A DNA stretch of 64,000 bases from Campylobacter gracilis (lineage in GTDB: Bacteria > Campylobacterota > Campylobacteria > Campylobacterales > Campylobacteraceae), in NCBI RefSeq assembly GCF_001190745.1, contig NZ_CP012196.1, positions 124,001 through 188,000 on the forward strand, written 5' to 3'. Each line of letters opens with the position of its first letter. Positions within the stretch are counted from its first letter, which is position 1. The notes under the pieces were generated by a model, which saw nothing but the letters and a program-made list of their open reading frames with translations, made no database searches and was not told the origin of the DNA. Shown in pieces: positions 44,359 to 53,460 of this stretch. The position numbers were made by a program, and so were the translations under genes.

Positions 44359-45504
44359 ATGACAGATTTTAGTTTTTGCAACCCCGTGAGGATAGAATTC
44401 GGCAAGGATAAAGAAAAGCATATCGGGCAGTATATGAAGGAAGCGGGCGCGAAAAAAGCTCTCGTACTATACGGCAGCGAACGCGTGCGAAAAAGCGGTC
44501 TGATGGACGTTGTGGAGAGTAGCTTAAAGGCAAACAGTATAGAATTTGCGCAGCTTGGTGGCATAAAATCAAATCCCGTACTAAGCAAGGTAAACGAAGC
44601 GATCGGGCTCGCCAAAGAATTTGGCGCCGATAGCGTGCTCGCTGTGGGCGGCGGAAGCGTGCTGGACTCCGCAAAAGCCGTAGCCGCAGGCGCCTGCTAT
44701 GAAGGCGACGTGTGGGATTTTTTCACCGGCAAAAATCCTAGCACCGCGCTTAAGATTTTTGACATAATCACCCTTGCCGCGACGGGCTCGGAGATGAACT
44801 GCGGCGGCGTGGTGACCAAGGAGCAGACCAAACAAAAATACGCGATCAGCGCGCCGTGTCTATATCCGAAGGTCTCGGTCATAAATCCGCAGCTGCAAGC
44901 AACCGTCAGCCGCGAGTATCTCGTATATAGCGCGAGCGACATCATCGCGCACAGCATCGAGGGGTATTTTACCGCTAGCGTCCATCCAGAGATCGTGCGA
45001 GCCTATATCGAAGCTAATATCAAAACCGTCATCCGCACGACTGAAATCCTACTCGCAGATCCGAGCGATTACGACGCGCGCGCCGAGTTTGCGTGGGCCG
45101 CGACGATGGCGCTAAACGGGCTAACCTACGTGGGTGTGGGCGGCTTCGGCTATCCAAATCATATGATTGAGCATGCGATGAGCGCGGTCGTGGACTGCGC
45201 GCACGGAGCCGGTCTTAGCGTGGTAATGCCTGCGTGGATGAAGTGGTATAAGGATAGAAATTTAAGCGCGTTTGAGCGTTTCGCGCGTGAAATTTTCGGC
45301 CTTAAAAGCGCAGATGAAGGCACCCTGGCGCTTAAGGTGTGGTTTGATAAGATCGGCACGCCGACTAGCCTGGCATAGCTAGGCATCGAAGGCAAGGTGC
45401 TAGACGAGGTCATAGACGTAGCCGCGACAAACGCCAAAGCATGGAATATGGCGGAGCTCTACAGCCGCGAAAATATCGCTAAAATTTTAGATTTTGCAAA
45501 ATAA
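44359..45504 (+). pseudogene. Iron-containing alcohol dehydrogenase (YqhD/BdhA type), in-frame TAG
   Basis: The frame encodes a type III alcohol dehydrogenase: VLAVGGGSVLDSAKAVAAG (nucleotide site), TLAATGSEMNCGGV, and metal ligands in ASDIIAHSIEGYF, MIEHAMSAVVD and CAHGAGLSVVMP. After GTPTSLA (339 residues) a TAG at 45376-45378 interrupts it; the same frame then continues LGIEGKVLDEVIDVAATNA through NMAELYSRENIAKILDF to TAA at 45504, the normal family ending. The TAG most likely replaced an Asp or Glu codon. The truncated protein lacks its last 41 residues but keeps all metal ligands, so partial activity is possible. YqhD enzymes reduce toxic aldehydes with NADPH. Confidence 0.8.
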
Positions 45505-45534
45505 GGCGCGAGCGCATAGATAAAATTTAAACAG

Positions 45535-45554
45535 AAGGGCGAGCGATCGCCCTT
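45535..45554 (+). terminator. Hairpin after the alcohol dehydrogenase
   Basis: AAGGGCGA pairs perfectly with TCGCCCTT around the tetraloop GCGA, 30 bases after the TAA at 45504. It probably ends the dehydrogenase message and implies that the downstream aldo/keto reductase has its own promoter. Confidence 0.6.
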
Positions 45555-45849
45555 TCCTGAAAAGGCAGGCGGCAGTATGGGCGCGCTAGTGATCGCTCTT
45601 CCTAAAAAAACAAGCGCGCAGATAGTGAGATGATCGTCTTGCATCTCTTAAGTCCGCGGGGCTCGCTGTAAGAGGGTAGAGGCGACAAAGCGGCGCGCCT
45701 AAATTTAAAGCTCAGACAGCTGCGGATCGAGCGTTAAATTTAGCCGTTTTCGATGCGAGAGATTTTGGCGCATTATAAAATTTAGCGCGGCGCCGTTCAA
45801 AGCGTACGTCATCAAAATGTCTAGATAAATTAAAATTAAAGGAGCTAAA
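45555..45849. other. Intergenic stretch, no gene recognised
   Basis: About 300 bases before the aldo/keto reductase. A second inverted pair, GAGCGATC at 45541 with GATCGCTC at 45591, overlaps the terminator. Nothing else is supportable. Confidence 0.4.
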
Positions 45850-46719
45850 ATGCAGTATTTAACCTTAAACGACGGCAACAAGATGCCGATTTTAGGATTT
45901 GGCGTATTTCAGGTAGATCCGAAAGAGACGCAAAGATGCGTTGAGGATGCGATCAGCGTGGGTTACCGTCTCATCGACACCGCGCAGGCGTATTTTAATG
46001 AAGAAAGCGTGGGTGCAGCAATTAAGACGGCTCTTGCAGGCGGGTTAAAGCGCGAGGAGCTGTTTATCACTACTAAGCTTTGGATTAACGACACAGGTGA
46101 AGAGCGCGCGCTAAAAGCCTTCGATGCGTCGATGAAAAAGCTAGGGCTTGAGTATCTTGATCTTTATCTCATTCATCAGCCATATGGCGATATTTATGGC
46201 TCGTGGCGAGCGATGAAACGTTTGCGCGATGAGGGGCGCATTCGCTCTATCGGCGTTAGCAACTTCTACGCCGATCGGATCGTCGATCTATGCGAAAACA
46301 GCGGCGTCATCCCTGCGGTAAATCAGCTTGAGTGCCATCCGTTTTATCAGCGTGAAGCGTTAAAGCGCGTACTTGATGGCTACGGCATAGCATTTGAATC
46401 GTGGGCTAGCTTTGCCGAGGGCAAAAACGATATATTTAAAAATGCCGTGCTAAGCGGTATCGGCGAAAAATATGGTAAAAGCTCGGCTCAGGTTATTTTG
46501 CGCTGGTTAATTCAGCGCGGCATCATCGTCATTCCAAAAAGCGTTAAAATCGAGAGGATGAAGCAAAATTTCGACATTTTTGATTTTGCGCTTGCGCCTG
46601 ATGATATGGCTGCCATCGCTGCGCTGGATACAGGCAAGACGCTGTTTTTTGATCACACAGATCCTGAGCGCGTAAAGTGGCTCGTAAACTGGATGAAGGA
46701 TAATACGCCAAAACAATAA
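45850..46719 (+). CDS. Aldo/keto reductase, DkgA-like
   Basis: 289 residues. The catalytic tetrad is visible: Asp and Tyr in LIDTAQAYFNEESVG, Lys in FITTKLW, His in YLIHQP. NADPH-binding IGVSNF and VIPKSVKIERMKQN are present. The enzyme reduces aldehydes and ketones, and DkgA of E. coli lies right behind YqhD, the same order as here. AAAGGAGCTAAA is the ribosome-binding site. The gene is intact, unlike its dehydrogenase neighbour. Confidence 0.9.
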   Translation: MQYLTLNDGNKMPILGFGVFQVDPKETQRCVEDAISVGYRLIDTAQAYFNEESVGAAIKTALAGGLKREELFITTKLWINDTGEERALKAFDASMKKLGLEYLDLYLIHQPYGDIYGSWRAMKRLRDEGRIRSIGVSNFYADRIVDLCENSGVIPAVNQLECHPFYQREALKRVLDGYGIAFESWASFAEGKNDIFKNAVLSGIGEKYGKSSAQVILRWLIQRGIIVIPKSVKIERMKQNFDIFDFALAPDDMAAIAALDTGKTLFFDHTDPERVKWLVNWMKDNTPKQ

Positions 46720-46853
46720 AAACAAGCCCATTTTTCGATCACGGCAATCCGCAATCTGTCAAAAGGCGGCGATTAAAAGGCGAGAATTTATAAAAATGCG
46801 ATATTAACTGGCGTAAATTTAAACGCGAAAGAAATTTAATAAAGGAGAAAAAC

Positions 46854-47762
46854 ATGGAAAATCAGATTTGGCTTATCACGGCCGCTACGGGCGGCTTTGG
46901 GGAGAGTTTGGCAAAATATGCTCTAAGTAGAGGCGATAAGGTCGTCGCTACGTCAAGAACGATGAAGAAATTAAATGAGAAATTCGGCGGCGAGAGTGAG
47001 AATTTTTTGCCGTTTGAGTTAAAATTCGAAGGCGATCTGCAAGCTAAATTTAAAGCTCTGATAGAGGCGACGCAGAAAAAATTCGGCCGCATCGATAACC
47101 TCGTGAATAACGCCGGATACGGGCTTTTAGGCATAGTCGAGGAGACTGGTGAGGCCGATTTAAGGACACAGTTTGAGATAAACGTCTTTGCGCCGTTTTT
47201 ACTAACACAGGCTGCGCTTAAACTAATGCGTCCGCAAGCGATAAAAGATGGCGGTAGCGAAGAGAAGGTTGTCGCTCGTATCTTTAATCTAAGCTCGATC
47301 GGCGGCTTTCGTACGAGCGGGGCTAGTACGCCTTATTGTATGAGTAAATTTGCTGTTTCCGCGCTTAGCGAGGGGCTAAATTTGGAGTTAAATCAGTTCG
47401 GTATCCGCGCGATAAATGTCATGCCAACGGGCTTTAGGACAGAATTTTTAGGCGAGAGCCTCAAAACCGGTGCGGGCGCGATCAAGGACTACAATGAGTT
47501 TAGAAGCGCTACTATCGAGAAATTTAAGGCTTACAACGGCAAACAGCCGGGCAACCCGGCGACCTTTGGGCCCGTGATGTTTGAGATCTCGCGCCAGACT
47601 ATGCCTGCACAGTATCTTTTTATGGGCTCAAGCGCCTTTAAAAACGCCGAGCAAAAAATGGCGCTCGTGATGGCGGATATGAAGGACACAAGAAGCATCG
47701 CAGGAGAGGCGATGGACTTTAAGGACGCGACGGAGTCGGCGTTTGATAAGAGAAATAAATAG
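46854..47762 (+). CDS. Short-chain dehydrogenase/reductase
   Basis: 302 residues of the classical SDR fold. The N-terminal cofactor loop is TAATGGFGESLAKYA, a variant of TGxxxGxG. NNAGYG follows, and the catalytic Ser, Tyr and Lys are in LSSIGGFRTSGASTPYCMSKFA. It probably uses NADP, as a Ser-Arg follows the second strand (VVATSRTMKK). Substrate unknown. It continues the redox run, with an AAAGGAGAAAAAC ribosome-binding site. Confidence 0.88.
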   Translation: MENQIWLITAATGGFGESLAKYALSRGDKVVATSRTMKKLNEKFGGESENFLPFELKFEGDLQAKFKALIEATQKKFGRIDNLVNNAGYGLLGIVEETGEADLRTQFEINVFAPFLLTQAALKLMRPQAIKDGGSEEKVVARIFNLSSIGGFRTSGASTPYCMSKFAVSALSEGLNLELNQFGIRAINVMPTGFRTEFLGESLKTGAGAIKDYNEFRSATIEKFKAYNGKQPGNPATFGPVMFEISRQTMPAQYLFMGSSAFKNAEQKMALVMADMKDTRSIAGEAMDFKDATESAFDKRNK

Positions 47763-47870
47763 TTTTACGTTTCGTTAAGTGGCCTACTTTACGAGCGGCT
47801 TTGAATGACTTTTACTTTTTGGCGCTCGTCCGCAAGTTGCAAGACAAGCCTTACCAAAAAAGGAGCAAAG

Positions 47871-47951
47871 ATGAAGTTTTTGGATTATTTCAGTAGCTCA
47901 CGCCGCTTTAAATTTAAACACGACAAAGGAGCAAACGATGGTAAATTTTAA
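47871..47951 (+). CDS. Possible 26-residue leader or remnant ORF
   Basis: An ATG at 47871 with AAAAGGAGCAAAG just upstream opens 26 codons (MKFLDYFSSSRRFKFKHDKG...) that end inside the next gene. The ribosome-binding region closely resembles that of the following gene (AAAGGAGCAAACG), suggesting a local duplication or a coupled leader peptide. It may be the stub of a deleted gene. Confidence 0.3.
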   Translation: MKFLDYFSSSRRFKFKHDKGANDGKF

Positions 47952-48597
47952 CGAGCTTCCGCACGCGGCAAAGCTAAACGGGGCGCTTAGCGATAAACAG
48001 CTAGCGCTCGTTAGCGTGGCTGCTTATGCGGCGGCGGGCGATGCGGACAAACTAAAAGGCGCGCTGCAAAATGCTCTAAAAGCAGGGCTTAGCGTGAGCC
48101 AAATTAGAGAGGCGCTCTCGCATCAAAGCGCTTACATCGGCTTTCCGATGGGTTTAAACGGATTGATAGTTTTTAATAACCTCGTAAAAGAGCGCGAGGC
48201 GGCGGGTATTAAAGACGAAGCCGGCAAAGACGCGAGCCCGGTTGCTGCGGACAGCGATTTTTACGCGCTTGGCGAGCAGACGCAAAAATACATCTTTGGG
48301 AGCGATTATTCTGGTACGGTACTTTTTGACGCGCCTGCAGCCGATCACGGACTAAAGGCCTATCTTTTCGGCTATCTTTTTAGCAGGGATAATTTAGGCT
48401 TTTTAGAGCGCGAGATTATCACCGTCTCGACACTAGCGGCGTTAAATGGCGTCAATATGCAGCTAAAATCGCACCTAATCGGAGCTAGAAATTTAGGCGT
48501 AACAGGCGAGCAATTCGAGAGAATTTTTAAAATTTTAGGTGAATGCGTAGGCGAAGCAAAGGCGCAAAACGCAAGAGATGTTCTAAAAAGTCTTTAG
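47938..48597 (+). CDS. Carboxymuconolactone decarboxylase family protein (two-domain)
   Basis: 219 residues containing two AhpD-like helical units: residues about 20-85 (ALVSVAAYAAAGDADKLKGA, LSVSQIREALSHQSAYIGFP) and 125-215 (LEREIITVSTLAALNGVNMQ, LGVTGEQFERIFKIL). The CXXC redox pair of AhpD is absent, so it is not an AhpD peroxidase partner. Such proteins are common next to SDR and cupin genes in stress-response redox clusters; the reaction is unknown. AAAGGAGCAAACG precedes the ATG. Confidence 0.85.
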   Translation: MVNFNELPHAAKLNGALSDKQLALVSVAAYAAAGDADKLKGALQNALKAGLSVSQIREALSHQSAYIGFPMGLNGLIVFNNLVKEREAAGIKDEAGKDASPVAADSDFYALGEQTQKYIFGSDYSGTVLFDAPAADHGLKAYLFGYLFSRDNLGFLEREIITVSTLAALNGVNMQLKSHLIGARNLGVTGEQFERIFKILGECVGEAKAQNARDVLKSL

Positions 48598-48717
48598 CAG
48601 TTTACAAAATTTTAAGCAGCGGTATTTGGCGAAGTTTTAAGGTTGTTGCAGCAAATTCTTGCTACATATTATTTTGCAATATTTAGATAAAATTTAAAAG
48701 AAATTCAAGGAGAAAAA

Positions 48718-49277
48718 ATGAGTAAAATTTTAGTTGTTTCGGGTCATACTGACCTTAAAAATTCATTTGCTAATAAGATCATCTTGGATGAGCTAAAAAG
48801 GCTTTTGCCGGAGGCGAAATTTGACATACTAAGCGAGAGCTTTATGCAGACTACCGTATAGACGTCGCAGCTGAGCAAGAAAAACTAATAAATGCTGACA
48901 TAGTCGTGTTTCAATTTCCGTTTTTTTGGTATAGCGTGCCGTCTTTAATGCAAAAGTGGCTCGAGGATGTCTTCGTACACGGCTTTTCACACGGGCGAAC
49001 GGGCGATAAACTAAGAGGCAAAAAGCTCGTCATCTCCTTTACAAGCGGCGCGCCGGAGGAGATGTATCAAAAAGCTGGCTTGCAAAACTACGAAATTGAT
49101 GAATTTTTACCGCCGCTAAAACAGACTGCAAATATGTGCGGTATGCAGTTTTCGGGAGTCGTGTATAGCGGCGGACTATCGTATCAGAGCCGTCACGACG
49201 AAGAAAAGCTCGCCGTAATGCACCAAAAGGCTATTTTGCATGCAAAACGCGTTGCCGAGCTAGTAAAAAATTTGTAG
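48718..49277 (+). pseudogene. Flavodoxin-fold NAD(P)H oxidoreductase (KefF/MdaB-like), frameshifted
   Basis: ATG at 48718 (AAGGAGAAAAA upstream) gives MSKILVVSGHTDLKNSFANK ... SESFMQTTV and stops at TAG about 48859. The next frame continues YRIDVAAEQEKLINADIVV then FQFPFFWYSVPSLMQKWLED (FMN/dimer region), SFTSGAP and GVVYSGGL to 49277. The two pieces make one complete flavodoxin-like quinone or NAD(P)H reductase of about 185 residues, broken by a single shift near 48850-48857. The downstream frame alone has an ATG-less start (a GTG at 48903-48906 would lose the FMN-binding N terminus), so no active enzyme is expected. Confidence 0.78.
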
Positions 49278-49285
49278 GAGCAATA

Positions 49286-49585
49286 ATGTATCTAATTAAT
49301 ATAACTTTAAATCAAAATTTAGTGCCATCTTAGCGTGCAGATGAGCTTTTTGCTGCGCGCAGAGCATGGTTTGCCAAAAATTTTGAAGCGAGGAATTTCT
49401 TACTTCTTGGCCCATGTCAAGACCGTGAACACGCAGGCATCATCATCGCGCAAGTCGCTAACCGTACGGCGCTGGATGAAATTTTAAAAGAGGATGCTTA
49501 CTATCCATGTTTGGCAGAGTATGAGGTGCGCGAATTTAAAGCAAATTTGATCAGCGAAAAGATAGCGAACTACAAAGGAAAATAG
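49286..49585 (+). pseudogene. YciI-like protein, in-frame TAG at codon 16
   Basis: ATG at 49286 (TAGGAGCAATA upstream) gives MYLINITLNQNLVPS, then TAG at 49331-49333, then in the same frame RADELFAARRAWFAKNFEA, FLLLGPCQDREHAGIIIAQV and EDAYYPCLAEYEVREF to TAG 49585. This is the length and pattern of the ferredoxin-like YciI family, which in other clusters accompanies the cupin and SDR genes. The early stop leaves no plausible restart. Confidence 0.75.
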
Positions 49586-49650
49586 TAAATTTTTTGGTTA
49601 CTTGTGCGTATTAAATTTAAACATGTAGTAGTGCATTCAAAGGAGAAATC

Positions 49651-50097
49651 ATGCAAAACACTCAAATTTTAGTTAAAAAAGATGAGCTGTCCGTCTATGA
49701 CGAGGTGAGCGATAAAATTTTTGCAGGCGGTCTGCCTAAGGTCACGCTGCTTTTCGGCGCAACGCCTTATGCAAACGCAGGAGCAGCGCTAGTGCATTTT
49801 CCGCGTGGAGTACGTACGGCATGGCACACGCATCCCGCGGGGCAGAATTTAATCGTAACGAAGGGCAAAATTTACACCGGCACGGCGGACGGCATCGTGC
49901 AAATCGCTCGTGCTGGCGATGTAGTGCTCTGTCCGCCTGACGTCAAACACTGGCACGGAGCCGGACTGCAAGAAGACGGCGAGCATATCGCAGTGACCTT
50001 TGAAAAGGACGGCAAAAACGTAACGTGGCTGGAGCATCTAAGCGAAGATGAGTATAAAAGCCTCATCGAAAAAGCGGACGCAAAGGACGCGGAGTAG
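49651..50097 (+). CDS. Cupin-domain protein
   Basis: 148 residues, one cupin barrel. The two metal motifs are TAWHTHPAGQNLIVTKGK and PPDVKHWHGAG, supplying four ligands. It could be a metal-dependent dioxygenase or isomerase, or a small ligand sensor; neighbours suggest a role in carbonyl or quinone stress. The N-terminal half is preceded by AAAGGAGAAATC. It is the last intact gene of the redox run. Confidence 0.87.
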   Translation: MQNTQILVKKDELSVYDEVSDKIFAGGLPKVTLLFGATPYANAGAALVHFPRGVRTAWHTHPAGQNLIVTKGKIYTGTADGIVQIARAGDVVLCPPDVKHWHGAGLQEDGEHIAVTFEKDGKNVTWLEHLSEDEYKSLIEKADAKDAE

Positions 50098-50158
50098 TAT
50101 CCCCGAGTAGATTTTCGGCATGCTTGCTAAATTTCGCGTGCCGCTGGTGCATTTAAAT

Positions 50159-50518
50159 TTATCCCTCGATGCTAAGCAGATCGCCGAAAATTTCTTTACA
50201 ATACTGAATGAAACGTTTAGGAATTTTAACGCCGTGGATATCCATGTCGATGACGCTGTCTTGGACTTCAAAAACGATAAGCTCGCTAGTGATTTTCACA
50301 GCCTTACAGCCGTTATAGCATATATCGCCATTGCACTCTGCGTATAAGCCGTTATGCGGCGCGTCTGCGTCCTCGTACCGCCCGAGCTTGATCGGTCTTT
50401 GGAAAAGCAGATAGTTCTTATAGTCGTACTTATCGTCCGCAAGGCCTATCATATAATAATTCTCGGCACTGTTTTTGGAAGTGGTCACGATACCCGTTTT
50501 AAAATTTAGCCTAAACAT
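50159..50518 (-). CDS. Imm10-like immunity protein
   Basis: 119 residues from the ATG at 50518 (CCAAGGCAGAG upstream); an in-frame TTG at 50545 is less likely. The features SAENYYMIGLADDKYDY, YLLFQRPIKLGRYEDAD, NGLYAECNGDICYNG and KITSELIVFEVQD follow the Imm10 family pattern of polymorphic-toxin immunity proteins. No toxin gene is adjacent. It lies convergent with the cupin gene and upstream of nothing related; purM precedes it on the same strand. Confidence 0.6.
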   Translation of the reverse strand: MFRLNFKTGIVTTSKNSAENYYMIGLADDKYDYKNYLLFQRPIKLGRYEDADAPHNGLYAECNGDICYNGCKAVKITSELIVFEVQDSVIDMDIHGVKIPKRFIQYCKEIFGDLLSIEG

Positions 50519-50562
50519 AAACTCTGCCTTGGCAAAAAGCGGCAAATTTTACCGCTTCAAAT

Positions 50563-51546
50563 CTACACGAGCTGCGCGCCCTGCCCCTTTACGACCTCTC
50601 CGATAACGTAGCCGTCGGTGTTAGCAAGCACAAAGTCCGCGTTTTGCTTCGGCGCTACGACGATCATGCCTACGCCCATATTGAACGTCCTCATCATTTC
50701 GGCCGGCTCCACTTTTTGCGCGATGATTTTAAAGATCTCAGGCGTACGGATCGCGGCATGCTCGATCTTCGCACCCAGCCCCTCAGGGAATACGCGCGGC
50801 AGATTTTCCACGATGCCGCCGCCCGTGATGTGCGCGAGCGCGTGGATCTTGTCTTTTAAATTTAAAAAGTCGCCGACGTAAATCCTAGTCGGCTCCAAAA
50901 GCACGTCGATGAGCGTGCGATTGCCTACCTTGTCGTCAAATTTTAGTCCCAGCTCGGCGACCACTTTTCGCGCGAGCGAGAAACCATTTGAGTGTAGGCC
51001 GCTGCTAGGAAGCGCGATGAGCACGTCGCCCTCACGGACGAATTTTGAGCGGTCGATCTCGTCCTCTTCGGCGATACCCACGGCAAAGCCTGCAAGGTCG
51101 AAGTCGCCTTTCTCATACATAGAGGGCATCTCCGCCGTTTCGCCGCCGATCAGCGCGCAGCGGGCGAGTTTGCAGCCCTCGGCGATGCTTTTTACGACCT
51201 CTTTGGCGTCACGGGTCTCGAGTTTCGCCGTCGCATAGTAGTCGAGGAAAAATAGCGGCTCAGCAAAGTTGCAGATGAGGTCGTTTACACACATCGCGAC
51301 GAGATCCTGCCCCACGCCCTCAAATTTGCGCGCGTCGATCGCGAGTCGCAGCTTTGTGCCCACGCCGTCGGTGGCGCCTAGGATCGCGGGCTTTTTGTAG
51401 CCTGCGGGCAGTCTCACCGCGCCTGAAAACGAGCCGATACCGCCCAAAACGTGCGGAGTTTGCGTAGCTTTGACGAACGGTTTTATCGCGTTTACGAAGT
51501 CATTTCCCGCGTCTATATCGACGCCAGCGTCTTTGTAGCTTATCAA
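50563..51546 (-). CDS. purM: Phosphoribosylformylglycinamidine cyclo-ligase
   Basis: 327 residues. Signatures YKDAGVDIDAGNDFVNAI at the N terminus, GATDGVGTKLRLA, GGETAEMPSMY and ITGGGIVENLPRVFPEGLGA define AIR synthetase, which closes the imidazole ring in purine synthesis using ATP. The C-terminal end VIGEVVKGQG is complete. It is divergent from coaE, sharing a 73-base gap with a TATAAT on the plus-strand-complement side near 51568. Confidence 0.94.
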   Translation of the reverse strand: MISYKDAGVDIDAGNDFVNAIKPFVKATQTPHVLGGIGSFSGAVRLPAGYKKPAILGATDGVGTKLRLAIDARKFEGVGQDLVAMCVNDLICNFAEPLFFLDYYATAKLETRDAKEVVKSIAEGCKLARCALIGGETAEMPSMYEKGDFDLAGFAVGIAEEDEIDRSKFVREGDVLIALPSSGLHSNGFSLARKVVAELGLKFDDKVGNRTLIDVLLEPTRIYVGDFLNLKDKIHALAHITGGGIVENLPRVFPEGLGAKIEHAAIRTPEIFKIIAQKVEPAEMMRTFNMGVGMIVVAPKQNADFVLANTDGYVIGEVVKGQGAQLV

Positions 51547-51619
51547 ATTTTATCCTCCAAGATGGTATAATTTCGCAGATTTTAGCTAAAATCGAATAAA
51601 AACGCTATAAAGGCTCACC

Positions 51620-52294
51620 TTGAAATTTAAACACGCAGTCGTCATCACGGGCAGCATCGGCAGCGGTAAGAGCGCGGTTTGCGAGCTGCTTGCTGGGCGC
51701 GGATTTGAGACCATCGACGCCGATCAAATTTCGCACTGCGTCCTTGATCACTGCACCGCGCAGGTGGCTGAAATTTTCGGCGCGCAATATGTCGTGCAAA
51801 AAGACGCGCAGGCTAAAAATTTGAGTTCGCATGCAGAATCCAACGCCAATTCGGTTGAGGAAATTTTATCCGCCTCCCGCGCTTCAGTGGATCGCAAAAA
51901 GCTGGGCGAGCTTGTGTTCAAAAACCCTGCGGAGCTTGCGAAGCTCGAAGCGCTACTGCATCCAAAGATAGCGGCTGAAATTTTATCGCAGGCGCAGGCT
52001 TTGGAGGCGAAAGAAAAGATTTATTTCGTCGATATTCCGCTGTTTTTTGAGGGCAAGAGGTATGAGTTTTTTGATAAAGTAGCGGTCGTTTATGCGCCTA
52101 AAGATACGCTAATTTCGCGCGTGATGAAGCGAAACGGGCTGGATCATGCCGCCGCAAAGCACCGCGTGGAGCTGCAGATGGATATAGAGCAAAAGCGCGC
52201 CATGGCGGACTTTGTGATAGATAACGGAGGCGATCTTGCCGCGCTTAAGACCGCAGTGGAGAGATTTTTAAAAGAGCTAAAAGATAAAATTTAG
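51620..52294 (+). CDS. coaE: Dephospho-CoA kinase
   Basis: 224 residues, slightly longer than the usual 200. TTG start at 51620. Walker A ITGSIGSGKSAVCELLA at the N terminus, ETIDADQISH substrate loop, HPKIAAEIL and VDIPLFFEGKRYEFFD follow. It phosphorylates dephospho-CoA in the last step of CoA synthesis. Residues about 62-85 (KNLSSHAESNANSVEEILSA) are a small Ser/Asn-rich insert absent from typical CoaE, a mild version of the inserts seen elsewhere in the window. Confidence 0.92.
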   Translation: MKFKHAVVITGSIGSGKSAVCELLAGRGFETIDADQISHCVLDHCTAQVAEIFGAQYVVQKDAQAKNLSSHAESNANSVEEILSASRASVDRKKLGELVFKNPAELAKLEALLHPKIAAEILSQAQALEAKEKIYFVDIPLFFEGKRYEFFDKVAVVYAPKDTLISRVMKRNGLDHAAAKHRVELQMDIEQKRAMADFVIDNGGDLAALKTAVERFLKELKDKI

Positions 52295-52362
52295 CCCTTT
52301 GCGAGAGAACTCGTAAAATTTCTACGCGAATTAAGATGAGATTAAAAATAAAGGAAAAGGCG

Positions 52363-53283
52363 ATGAGGATCGGTAGCCGCGCCCAAAGCGGCGCTAAATT
52401 TCAAAAATTTAAAAGCGCACCGCTTAAAGAGCGATTGAAATTTACGGCGCGAGCGGTTCTGCTCTCTGCGCTGTTTGCGACGGGCGCTGCGGCGGAGATC
52501 GACGATCTAAGAAAGAGCTGCGCCGCGGGGAGCGAGATAGATTGTAAAAAACTAAGCCGCGTGATAAATGAGCTGCAGCGCAACTGCGACGCAGGCGGCG
52601 AGGAAAACGCGCTAGATTGCGCAAATTTGGGCTATGCATACGACTCAAATAGGAGCTTCAGGCAAGCCGCGCGCTATTACGACAGGGCGTGCAAGCTCGG
52701 CGAGCAGAAGGGCTGCGTCTATTTGGGACTGCTCTACAACGACGGGCAGGGGGTAACGCAGGATCGCAAGAGGGCGAATGAGCTTTTCGGCGACGCCTGC
52801 AAGAAAAACAGCAGCGAGGGGTGCGCGAGCCTCGCATACAACTATAAAAAGGGGCTCGGCGTCTATCCAGACACGAAAAAGGCGATCGAGCTTTTGATCA
52901 AGGCTTGCAAAATGGGGCAGGTAGAGGCGTGCCATAACCTAGGGCTTAGCTACGTTCTTGGCGACGGCGTGAAAAAAGACGCGGACAGGGCTAGGACATT
53001 TTTTACGAGGGCTTGCGAGCAAGGACACGCGGATTCATGCGTAAATTTAGGCGTTACGTATTTCAAGGGCGACGGCGGGCAAAAGGATCACGCGCTTGCT
53101 GCGAAGTATTTTAGCGAGGCGTGCGAGAAAAGCGATGAGCCGCTAGCCTGCTCAAATTTAGCGTATCAATATAAAAAGGGCTGGGGCGTAGCGAAAGATA
53201 AAAAGAGGGCACGCGAGCTTTATGAAAAGGCTTGCAAGCTCGGAAGATTTGATGCTTGCGAGCATTTAAAGGCTATGAGGTAG
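52363..53283 (+). CDS. Secreted Sel1-repeat cysteine-rich protein, Hcp-like
   Basis: 306 residues from the ATG at 52363, preceded by AAAGGAAAAGGCG; an ATG at 52336 would place that site inside the gene. After a basic region and a signal-type helix (RAVLLSALFATGAAA) come about six Sel1-like repeats of 36 residues, each with a Cys pair at fixed spacing (ARYYDRACKLGEQKGCVYLG, NELFGDACKKNSSEGCASLA, LLIKACKMGQVEACHNLG). That is the pattern of the Helicobacter cysteine-rich (Hcp) proteins, periplasmic or secreted and rich in disulfides. Its target is unknown. Confidence 0.85.
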   Translation: MRIGSRAQSGAKFQKFKSAPLKERLKFTARAVLLSALFATGAAAEIDDLRKSCAAGSEIDCKKLSRVINELQRNCDAGGEENALDCANLGYAYDSNRSFRQAARYYDRACKLGEQKGCVYLGLLYNDGQGVTQDRKRANELFGDACKKNSSEGCASLAYNYKKGLGVYPDTKKAIELLIKACKMGQVEACHNLGLSYVLGDGVKKDADRARTFFTRACEQGHADSCVNLGVTYFKGDGGQKDHALAAKYFSEACEKSDEPLACSNLAYQYKKGWGVAKDKKRARELYEKACKLGRFDACEHLKAMR

Positions 53284-53460
53284 GCTCTAACATCCATTGT
53301 GAAAGGCGCGTAACAAAATGGGCTCACGAAAGAAGATACGTTAGTAAATTGAGTCTTAGTAAAGCCTAGGAATAAGCGATACGCTTAAATTTAGATATAA
53401 GTAAAATTTTAATAAAGCGTTAGTGAGCGTTAGTAATTTTAAAAATTTGCGAGGTAGATG

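Noticed and set aside
45376-49333. Recoding of TAG as an amino acid, because two redox genes have in-frame TAG
   Set aside because: TAG is the normal stop of many intact genes here (for example rpsC, dapF, cupin), and neighbouring genes also carry frameshifts, so decay explains it better.
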